Source: Trichoplax sp. H2
Lineage: Eukaryota; Placozoa; Uniplacotomia; Trichoplacea
NCBI GenBank assembly: GCA_003344405.1
Contig: NOWV01000031.1
Coordinates: 1 to 64,000, forward strand
Direction: 5' to 3'
DNA: 64,000 nucleotides
Shown here: positions 54,801 through 64,000 of the stretch, in pieces
How positions within the stretch are numbered: the stretch's first letter is position 1
Layout: every line of letters begins with the position of its first letter
Position numbers and translations under genes: made by a program
Notes under the pieces: model-generated
The model's input: the letters and a program-made list of their open reading frames with translations, nothing else
Database searches by the model: none
What the model was told of the DNA's origin: nothing

Positions 54801-57011
54801 TGGTGTAAATCCTGTCCATAGTAAGATCGATCTCAATTTCCTTGTAGGATGACATGATATTATCCTAAGACTGAAATCAACTATGAGTCTATAAGATTTT
54901 ATTGGTAGATTTTATGCTTCGTTTCGTAGCTGGGAAAGCAGGGTACGCTGGCGTACAAATATATAATTACAATAAAACGAATAAATAACACCGTCGCGAT
55001 TGCGAAGCAGTGTTGTTTAGTGTAATAATCATCTTACCATTGTACTTAATTTTCTTTCCATCCTTGAAAAAAAATAAGGTAGGATAACCTTGTACTTCAT
55101 GTTGTTGTGCTAATGAGCTCTCGACGGTAGCGTCAACTTTAGCTAGCCTAATTTCTGACTTTTCCTCCATCAAGACATCAGCAGCCTTGGCATATTCTGG
55201 TGCTAAATTTTTGCAATGTCCACACCAAGGTGCATCTGCATCCCGTTACATTATTATCCATATCAGTAGCACAGGTGGTCCATCAACAATGTATCAAAGG
55301 ATATGAAACAAATAAAATATTCACCATTCAATCTATGAAGTTGAAAGGCATCAATTTACATGTATTATACTGTTCATAAATAATCACAGTAATCATTTAA
55401 TGATAGTGTCACTTTATATAAGCCGCAACGTAACATTCTTACTCGTAGTCTAAAAGAAGTGCCTATGGCATTGCACACGTGGTACTGCTATTCCAAAATG
55501 GCTGTGATAAAATTAGCATAATGTGTGGTTAAATTTTTCCCCAAATGTATAAGTTGCTTTACAATGCACCTACAAATGGGGATTGATGCCTTTTCTATCA
55601 CGGCAACGCTATTTAAGTATTTTGTTACCATCAGCAACTTCATGATTCCCCTTTTTACCCTTATGTCGTGGGTAACCACAAAGCAATTCAATGCTACAGA
55701 GCTGATGAAACAAAAGCCTACGCGATTACTCAATTTTCGATACTGCCATACATGTTTGCAATAATCATACAGTATAGTAAATAACTATCAAAAATGAATT
55801 CAGAGTATTGGTGTCGCTCTCTTTAGAGTACACCGATCTCCAATGTAAGATGCAATTCATCGATCCAAGAAAGAAGGTACGACCTTCTATAACTTTATGC
55901 TATGATGAATGAATGACTCATTATCTCCTACTATTACAGAAATGATTGTGATATCGTCCATGTTGATTGAACGATAAAAGTGAAGTAGCTCGACGATTAT
56001 CCTTTCAGTCTGTTAGGCAAAATAACTTCTTAAGTAATTGGTTGTTTCTCAAGGACGAGATTACAATACATTGTCCTCAATAACACCTTAATAAGATCAA
56101 ATAATTCAGTCATCAATGGTTATTGTCGGTCGCTGTTTCGTCCATTGCATCGTCATCCGCTAATTAACTATTTATTAAGTGAAATAATCATTTACGGTAA
56201 TGATACCATCTCTGTCTATATAGACGCGTAAGAAAGTAGAGAGCTTACCATGGGTATCACTACTTGAACAATAAGATGGCACCTATTACAGGATCATCGT
56301 ATTTCAATACCAAGCTATTTGCTTGTTATTACCATGCCAATCAAGTAGTACATATCATGAGCCGCCATAGATTCGATTGTACCGGAAAGTTGACTAAGGT
56401 AGTTTCATATTCAAGTCGCTACGTCCTAGTAGCCGATAGTAGACTTATCGACACTCGTTCACTTGACAGTCGGACTCGACGACGATCCTACTGTAAATAT
56501 ACACACGCTGACGCAAGACTCTCTGCGACACTGTGTACCAACAACGGAATACACCATAATAAGGAAGTTAAAAAAAAAATGGACCATGAATAGCATAGGG
56601 TAATCAGGAGCTCTTTTATCGAACTCGATTCCACTTGTGCTATCGTCACGACAAGTTGTTGTCACTTATGGAAAAGGAAGCAGAATGAATAAAAAAAGAA
56701 AGTGTAAACTGCCTAAAGAGGGAGCAGAGCTATTCACTATTCTCCAAATCTTTTACAAATGAAGAAATGGAAAAATACAAAAGCGCATGGTATCCCCTTA
56801 GCCCTACTGCAATCCTATTCCATTTACATGGCTACAACAATGTCAAAGAAAACATGACTGACTTACAAAATTCAACTAATAAATATTTATGCTGGTTCAA
56901 TGTTTCTTTGAAATTGTCGGTGGTGACGACGAGGACATTTTTATCTGCCACATCTTCAGCCATGGCCAATGAAAGGCACATCAATGAGAAAAGAATGAGT
57001 GTAGTCTTCAT
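51822..57011 (-). CDS. Protein disulfide isomerase (P4HB/PDIA1-like)
   Basis: Ten exons in phase: 57011..56867, 55235..55038, 53712..53441, 53329..53228, 53131..53003, 52906..52829, 52747..52622, 52528..52408, 52287..52109, 51995..51822 (1,524 nt, 507 aa; human P4HB is 508). A signal peptide ([14 protein letters not shown]) precedes the a domain. Both a and a' domains hold the active-site motif APWCGHCK, split from a Tyr at the same phase-1 junction, and both have the cis-proline loop (GYPT, SFPT). The b and b' domains lie between (e.g. [24 protein letters not shown]). The tail is acidic and ends in the ER-retrieval signal RDEL. The enzyme forms, breaks and reshuffles disulfides in the endoplasmic reticulum. 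Introns 1 (1.6 kb) and 2 (1.3 kb) are long; the others are short. The matching position of the intron in both thioredoxin domains fits the old internal duplication. Intact. Confidence 0.97.
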
Positions 57012-57439
57012 TTTTAATCGGTCAACTCTTGCCACTTTACCTTTCTATACCTAGAACTAGTCAAAGAGAAATAAAATACAGCATCAACTATTGGGTTCTT
57101 TTCCTATGTTGCCATCCAAACTTGCTTGCAACGACATTAACTTACCTTTCAAGTCTTAATGTCGCAATGATTGGATAGGACGTTAAGACACTTCCAAGTC
57201 GTGCAACTGTTGAGGATGGACTCGACGTAGTGCGGAAAATATGAACTGGTAGGGGCTATGGAACCCTGCGCTTGCGCATTGTAAAAACTCGTGGAAGGAT
57301 TTGATTGGTAGACAGATTGACGATTGGGGGTGGAGTGTTGTGTTGAAAAACAGACACAGCAAGCGATACTGTGGCAACGTCTCCATTTGCATCATGACAC
57401 AGCACCCGGAAAATGGACTGTTGACGAAACGAGAACAAT
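57012..57439. promoter_or_regulatory. Presumed promoter region of PDI
   Basis: Directly upstream of the leftward PDI gene, before the GTAC-rich duplication begins. No core element is identifiable; open frames here show no family features. The call rests on position only. Confidence 0.3.
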
Positions 57440-58160
57440 AACATCCGTACCAGTACAGTGTACAGTACAGAACTGGTACAGTGGACAGCAAGTTGGTACA
57501 GTAGTCCATGAAGTTGGTTGGAAAATTCAAGTAGTGCTGTTTACCTCCTATTTTCCATACTAGTCACCAGTGCAATATTGTGATCAGTTACTTTATTAAT
57601 GTCATTGTGAATCAACACTAAGATTCTAGGCAGTCCATGCAGTCCTGTGTAGCATGGATTACTCCAAAAAAGCCTTTTTGGACTAGTCCACGCATGTACT
57701 GTACAGTATGCAGTTGTCAGAAAGGCAAGGAAACGTACAGTACAGAACTGTCACTGTACTGTACAGTGTACAGTGTACAGTACCGTACAGTAGCAGTACT
57801 GTACACTGTACAGTACAGAACTGGGACAGTGGACAGCAAGTTGGTTCAGCACATTATAGTAGTTAATGAAGTTGGTTGGAAAATTCAAGTAGTGCTGTTT
57901 ACCTCTTATTTTCCATACTAGTCACCAGTGCAATATTGTGGTCAGTTACTTTATTGATGTCATTGCGAATCAACACTAAGATTCTAGGCAGTCCATGCAG
58001 TCCTGTGTAGCATGGATTACTAGCCTTTTTGGAGCAGTCCGCGCATGTGCTGTATGCAGTTAGTCAGAAAGGCTAGGAAACGTACAGGACTGACACTGTA
58101 CAGTGTACAGTGTACAGTACTGTACACTATGGCTACAGTACAGTACTGTACACATCAGGC
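57440..58160. repeat. Tandem duplication (~358 bp) with GTAC palindromes
   Basis: Two near-identical copies, offset by about 358 bp. They share GACAGCAAGTTGGT, GAAGTTGGTTGGAAAATTC, CCATACTAGTCACCAG and CAGTCCATGCAGTCCTGTG (57636 and 57994). Each copy is flanked by dense ACAGTAC/GTACAGTG words, the same word family as at 9.9–11.5 kb. A 19-bp perfect inverted repeat pairs 57756..57774 with 57798..57816. Open frames in both copies share a segment only because of the duplication. Confidence 0.9.
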
Positions 58161-61064
58161 GGAGACTTGCAGGCGCTGCCGAAAAATGCTCAGTGTAATG
58201 CTAATGTGCCAGCTGGTGACATGGCTATACTACTCACGATACTGAGTGGAAATTGCGGAATCAGACGCGGTGACGTCGAACCCCCCCTATGCTGCACTTC
58301 GACTTGATCGCAAGTTGATTAATTGCTTTTGGAAAATAGGAGAACTGCTAGTAAATAGTATGCTGACTATCATGCTGTACTCGATACTACTTGAAATGAA
58401 TGGATGAAAGCATTTTTAGACCCTATTACAGTCAATCATAATTCCGATATCATCATGGTCGTTGCTGCGTTAGGTAGTCGTCTTGACAAACTTAGCAGCT
58501 AACTGTTGTCATCAACGACCACAGCAGTTTTTCATCCTTGAAGGGAACCCCCCTTGATTGCTTACCATGGAAAGACAATTTCGGACCTCTAAAAGTAATA
58601 TTGTTGCAGATCATTCAATAGAGGTGTTATGGGACTAGTATAAACTGACACGCAACAACGTTTTCCAGAAGTAGTGCAGTGCAGTCAGTATTCAATAAAA
58701 CTGTTGCAAAATGGTATATCCCCATAACAAGTCTAGAGTCAAAGTGATGGCTGTCTTCTTTCGATTAATGTACAGTAAACCATAGTAAGAATTTCGCCTT
58801 TTACTGACAATCCATGCTACTTCAACTTGAGATACGTCGTATTATCGTACACGATGATCATAGTAGTCATATATTGGAGAAATGAGAGTGATACTGATGG
58901 TAGAGAGTGTTGAAACAGCTCAAGGAGGCTGATCAAGATATCTCAATCCATACCGACTATGGCTGCTATCACGACCAATACCATCAGAAGAGAGTATGGA
59001 CACAAAAATAGCCAAACAACTGGAGACTTTATTAATTACTATTAGTAATCACTCTTTCATAGCAGTTGAATCATTCTTACACCATTCACTTATCCCTGAC
59101 GGCACTTTATTACTATCAAAATTCTTCTAATTGAATTAAATCATGGAAATTCAATTGAATACAGAAACCGGGTAATTGAACATCTGCTTTGGAAAAATTG
59201 GAAAGCCTAACCGAAAAGGATATAAAATGTAGACGTGCAATGTATTTCAACATCATTATGGATAAATTTTACTGCTTGGATTTTGTACTTTCTGTCTATG
59301 ATTACCATTGCAGATGCTATAATTCCAAGTGCTATCATTAGTGTTATTTAAAAAATTGAAATAATAGAATATAGAATCACATGAATACGTCATCGGGACA
59401 TATACAGTAATTAATAAATTGCTTTATATAGTTGTTCATATCAAATAGATTGTCTGTCATTTTGTATATGGCAGCTTTTACAGCTCTGCTGACGGAGCAT
59501 CCTTGACGATCCAGAGTCGATTAGTAAGAGTAAGCTTGTTGCTATATGACTGCATTGGTACTTATTTAGTTTTTACCAACCAACTATACCGTAGTTCAAT
59601 ATACTTTCAATGAAGCGATTGTTTATGGAAATCCTGCTAATTAATTATACTTTAATTAAGTGGCAGCAGTTTAGTTAGCATAGGGATGGAATATCAATTT
59701 TTAAGCTTAAATTACCCCATTCAAGTTTTGCTTTAGTGAATCATTTCAGAACTGTTACAATTCATCAATTGCGTGAATTGACTAAAAGTAAATAAAAGTC
59801 TTTGTTGCAACATTTTGCACGAGCTACTTTCACAACATCTAGAACTTCCTATGATGATATTAAAGTCGTATTGGTATCTGTAGATATAATAAAGTAAATT
59901 ACAATAGGTAAAGTTGTCCTAATGGCCTTAGGGATTGTCTATGAGAGCTTATAGGGAATAAATAGTAGTCGCTACGGGTAGTTCTAGGAATTCGTATTAA
60001 CGGCTATAGAGTACACGGGTCTATTCGACATGTTTGGTTGAACAATTCAGCATTGAGTCAAAATTCAATTGCCTTGCCGAAAGTGAACAAATACAAAATA
60101 ATTACTTCGATGTTACAAATACTTTACTTATTTCCAAGTTTGATCATGTCTTCCATGTTTATTGAAAGAAAGTAGAGTCTCATTTATTCGAGAAATGCTT
60201 ATGTCCATCTCGCAATGACAGTTTAATATTTTAAATTTTTATCGATGTATGTACAGCATAGCCAATTAGCCATTCAAAATAGTGGATTACGTTCTTGACA
60301 ACCACAATGCATAAATGCAACCTTACTAAAAATGCTTACGTCCATAAGATATTCTATCCAATTTGGTTAAGAATCAATCTATTATAAGGCCGTGATATAT
60401 GCCCTGTGAGTGTGAGAATACTGAGAAAATGGATGAAACATGAACGTTATTCATATCGTTTATTTGGACAGTTTTTATTCGCCAATTGCGCAATTCGCAA
60501 TACAATAACCGTTAAATTCGTAAATTGTACAATTAATTAGTAGCCGTATATCTGTATACTTAAGTCTAAATTGAACCCAGATAGAATAATTAATGAGTGT
60601 CCAAGTTATTAGTTGTGATAACTTTACTGAACAGACAAAAGAATTTATTCAGTGATAATTAAAGATGTCATACTGATGTTCGTAAATACATTCAAAAAGC
60701 AACGCCTAGGGTGAAATCTTTATGAATACCACAAACATGCACTGTATTCGGATTTATTATAATTTAAGGAATGCAAACATTACGGAATTTCCTACGCCTA
60801 GAGCTAGATGGTAACGGTTTATTTCTAATACGAGTATACTGAACGCTCTAAATTGTTAAGATACTACTATGCATAGTGCTACTTTAAATTAAGACAATAA
60901 TATAGCATTCGTATTGATCATCATATATAAAATATCCCATCGTAGAAATGAAGTAAGCATCAATCAACCTGTCATAAACACAACGAGTTCCTTAGTCTGT
61001 ATGCACGTTATAACTTTCTGACATTTACAACAGTTTGTCATAGCAAATAAGTAAGCATTAGTCG
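58161..61064. other. Spacer, nothing recognised
   Basis: I found no splice-bounded coding stretch, RNA gene or repeat array that I can support. Local GC is slightly higher at 58,190–58,560 without readable protein. Confidence 0.35.
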
Positions 61065-61798
61065 ATCTACTAGTCCATGGTAGTACAGTAGTGTCTTTCA
61101 GGTACAGAATTTATTATTAAGTTTTACAAAAGTATAGAGGGTCTAAAATCACATTCAATCTTGGCAGTTTCAATATCAAGCAAACTTATGCTATAAAATC
61201 TTCAATAGCCTATTGCAATAATTATCCTTAATGAGACTATTTATACTTTAGAGCACTAATAGGACGATATTGATAGCGTAATTTTATATGAAATAAATTC
61301 GTAACAATCTGATACACCGTACCTCATTTCTGAACTATCGTAGTAGAAGAATTCCAATTGGCCAACCAAGACGTACAACAATTAATCAACGCCGAAAATG
61401 TCGTATGGGATTAAATTATAGGATAAAATTGTCTTATCTACTAGTCCATAGTAGTACTGTATTTCGGCTACAGAATTTATCATTAAGTTTTACAAAAGTA
61501 TGGAGGGCCTAAAATTGCACTAAATATATATATATATATAGCGGTTTCAATACCAAGCAAATTTATGCCATAAAAATCTTCTATAGTCTATCGCAACAAT
61601 TATCCTTCATGAGACAATCTGTACGTAAAAGCAACAATATGACGAAATTGATAGCGTAATATTATATGAAATAAATTCGTAGCAATTTGTTACCCATACT
61701 TTCATTTGTAAAATATTGTAGAAAAAGGATTCTAATCGATCGGCCATGACGTACGACAATTAATTAACACTGAAAATGTCGTATTAGTTTAAATTATC
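61065..61798. repeat. Tandem duplication, ~371-bp unit, 2 copies
   Basis: Copy 1 (61065–61435) and copy 2 (61436–61798) share CTACTAGTCCAT, AAGTTTTACAAAAGTAT, TATATGAAATAAATTCGTA and GAAAATGTCGTAT in order. Copy 2 contains an (AT)n run at 61523–61540 where copy 1 has normal sequence. No protein frame is conserved. Confidence 0.9.
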
Positions 61799-63119
61799 TT
61801 ACGCAAGCTATTATGAGAATGCTAAAAGTCAATTTTATATACGATAGCATACGCTAATTCTCAATACTTAATGCCTTGAATTGGTGTACTGTATTATGAC
61901 TTAATCCAATTGATACTGTGAAAGGTATACGCAAGTATGGTGAATTGGAAAGGTGATCACCATTTTTAACTCAACACAGTCTAGCTTTAACGAATCACAA
62001 AATTATATATATCAACTCGGGTACGCTGCTTGAATGCATTAGGATAGTAGAAAGGCCACTACATCAATATCAATGATCAAGGTATACGAGTACGATTGCT
62101 TTTAATTTCTTGAACATTTTACAAACACAGTATGATCAATAATTACGCGCTTTGAGTACAAATTTTCAGTAACTTCTAAGTCAATTTTAAAAGTGTAAAG
62201 AGAATAATGTGAAAATTGTTACGTATTGATTCTCAATCTTATACCGGTTTAGCGTGAACTAATTTAAGCACTATGCTCTATAACTGTAGATGTCTTTTAT
62301 GTCAGGGTTAGGCTTAGGGTGGATATTGATTCCCAATACTATAAACGCATTTGCAGAACAATGTGCAATATACAGTTTAAGGATTTAAACCACTACTTCA
62401 AGTATTACTTATCTACAATCCATGATATAAACAATGAAAGTTCAATAGTCAGGAGTTTAGATAACAATGTATTTCGTTTATTCATGTTTTATTAATATAA
62501 ACTATTACAAATCACAAATACATATTAGATCAGATCATCACACAATCTAATACATCAAACATTGGTTGAAAGTTGTACAATCAACTGCATTCCAGTGATC
62601 ACAGATACTCTTGTTGTATACTGCATGAAGCCATTTCAACAAGATATAGCAATCTAAGGTCACACACTATTTAATCATCGATGAATTACACCAATAGCTC
62701 CAGTAACATTACTAATAACGCACGCACTTATAAGTATTGCACGACACAGATCAAATTTCCCAATTTATTATTATGATACCCATACAAATAAAATATAAAT
62801 TGAAATAAAAGAACATTTTAGTTACGTTTAGAAAGATTACCTATGATCTCACACTACAACCTGACAACAGTTTAGTAAGGGTTCACAATTTACGATTAAA
62901 AATGTTACCTCATAATCCTGTAGCTAAATCAAAAATCGTACAAAAGATGCATCGGTAATAGGTCATTACTAAAATGGTGTTGCTTACTGGAATTATTATC
63001 TATTCTATGACCGCAAAGCGTCATAGTAGAATACCCTATATTAATTGTATTATTCATAGTAAGGGTATTATTATGATTTCATTTTGATAATAACTTATTC
63101 AGCAGATGAACAATGTTTA
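61799..63119. other. 3' flank of RhoGDI, nothing recognised
   Basis: AT-rich sequence to the left of the leftward RhoGDI gene; part may be its 3' untranslated region. No further feature seen. Confidence 0.35.
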
Positions 63120-63595
63120 CTAATTCCAGTCTTTTTTAATATCGAATGACCATTCCCACGATAAATAGATATTTTTATCGTCATCAGTGAATTTACTCTT
63201 AACTGAGTAGTGTCCACGCGAAAGCATACCTTTCGGTGCTTCTTCAACAGGGGTTGTGTAATGATGACTATTAGGACTTGGTCCATAACTACCAACCATG
63301 TAGGAACTTTTGTCCACTGAAACATCAGACGTTATCGTTTAGAAGGATGAAAAAGAATTAACCGTAAGCTATATCGGCACCCGAATAGCCCTAATCAGAT
63401 ACTAAATAACTACATACGTATAATGAAGTACATAGCTGAAGAAGTCAAATTTATATAGTACACGAAGTAGTGAATAAAAGATGAAAAGCATTATTACAAA
63501 ATTTCAAGTCACGGTATGACTTTAAAAATACCTCTGATGCCTTTTCGTGATACGACTTGCATGTATTTTAATCCTGACACGATTTCATGTTGAAT
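63120..63595 (-). CDS. ARHGDI: RhoGDI, last two exons (5' end outside window)
   Basis: Exons 63595..63532 and 63316..63120. The first opens with [11 protein letters not shown] and RKGIR; the last reads [12 protein letters not shown], then [34 protein letters not shown] and IKKDW before the TAG, a nearly canonical RhoGDI C-terminus (β-sandwich that holds the prenyl group of Rho GTPases). The Val codon is split by the intron in the correct phase. RhoGDI extracts prenylated Rho/Rac/Cdc42 from membranes and keeps them inactive in the cytosol. I found no upstream exon between 63600 and 64000, so the N-terminal regulatory arm and the start of the sandwich must lie to the right of the window. Confidence 0.95.
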
Positions 63596-63599
63596 CTAC

Positions 63600-64000
63600 A
63601 TTAAAAAAAAGTCAATTTAGATAGTAAATTAATAGGTAGCTTTGATGAATAGGTGTATTTCGCAATCTTGTAAGAATGCGTCATGACATCAATTCTTTAA
63701 ACTTAATCAAATACACATTTCGAGTCTATATTTACAGTAGGGTCATAAACATCACAAACTATTGAAATTAGAATTTTTGAACCGAAACAACCGCTACAGT
63801 CGATTCAGGAATCACTACTCATAATGCAAGCCTAGTTACACGAACTGCGTAATCTGCATGACAGCCTTAACTGGTAATCATTTATACCACCAACTTAACG
63901 GATATAAATACTGTCTATCATACAACAAATTGGTTATGAAAAGAAATAGCCAATTTCACATCGTTGCAAAATAAATTATCGTAACATAATTCAACCACTG
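63600..64000. other. Intron of RhoGDI (to window edge)
   Basis: Follows from the phase-0 acceptor at 63596–63597 and the absence of another exon before the edge. No other feature seen. Confidence 0.6.

Noticed and set aside
56264-56593. 109-codon plus-strand frame
   Set aside because: Lies in the upstream part of PDI intron 1, has no recognisable domain and no splice partners.
56867-57035. Longer PDI start beginning MARVDRLK
   Set aside because: The first codon of that version is GTG; the first ATG, at 57011, starts directly at the signal peptide.
57324-58307. Open frames in the 57.4–58.2 kb duplication, two sharing a C-terminal segment
   Set aside because: The shared segment comes from the DNA duplication; it is embedded in palindromic repeat words and shows no protein family.
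58260-58315. Possible tRNA T-arm (TCGAACC on the plus strand)
   Set aside because: The surrounding bases do not form a T-stem, anticodon arm or acceptor stem.
63095-63325. 76-codon minus-strand frame overlapping RhoGDI
   Set aside because: Wrong frame: the RhoGDI frame at 63316..63120 matches the family almost residue for residue.

Overview
The window is nuclear DNA of a small-genome animal. It is AT-rich, its genes are split by GT–AG introns of about 70 to 1,650 bp, and its proteins are of metazoan type: RNF113, G-protein gamma, gasdermin, protein disulfide isomerase (PDI), RhoGDI and death-domain/ROCO proteins. The gasdermin made of only the pore-forming domain, next to many tetratricopeptide (TPR)/death-domain genes, points to a placozoan (Trichoplax-like). 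That species call is an inference from family knowledge, not a database result. All exon models were assembled by hand from splice sites, reading phase and family similarity.

Layout. 0.6–3.0 kb (minus): complete 8-exon RNF113/Cwc24 splicing factor. 3.3–6.7 kb: two unrelated tandem-repeat arrays (units ~205 bp and ~185 bp). 6.8–9.0 kb (plus): complete 3-exon gasdermin of 250 residues with no C-terminal repressor domain. 9.7–12.8 kb: DNA rich in GTAC/ACAGTA palindromes, with an AT satellite. 11.6–13.3 kb (plus): 2-exon G-protein gamma subunit. 14.6–38.3 kb: a cluster of TPR genes on the plus strand, made of one decayed fragment (14.65 kb) and three larger genes (A 15.75 kb, B 22.05 kb, C 35.09 kb). 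B reads as TPR–death domain–Roc–COR–zinc-ribbon-like–death domain. C reads as TPR–death domain with a possible N-myristoylation signal. A is TPR with short linkers and ends near a decayed death-domain exon. 28.6–35.1 kb and 38.3–40.9 kb: AT-rich DNA with no convincing gene. 41–44.1 kb (minus): 3' part of a type I membrane glycoprotein. 46.8–47.8 kb (minus): broken Ty3/gypsy-type retroelement with one LTR. 51.8–57.0 kb (minus): complete 10-exon PDI (P4HB-like, 507 aa, RDEL tail). 57.4–58.2 kb: tandem duplication rich in GTAC palindromes. 61.07–61.80 kb: tandem duplication of ~371 bp. 63.1–63.6 kb (minus): last two exons of RhoGDI, whose 5' end lies beyond the right edge.

How the genes may relate. 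RNF113, G-gamma, PDI and RhoGDI are ordinary cell-biology genes. The striking part is that a gasdermin (membrane pore, cell death) lies about 6–13 kb from expanding TPR/death-domain/ROCO genes, an architecture expected of signalling scaffolds in cell death or innate immunity. Coding exons downstream of the TPR exon are bounded by phase-1 introns. TPR exons of A and C have identical length (1,840 nt) and death-domain exons of B and C have identical length (312 nt), so the family looks built by tandem duplication and exon shuffling. A functional link between gasdermin and these proteins is a hypothesis.
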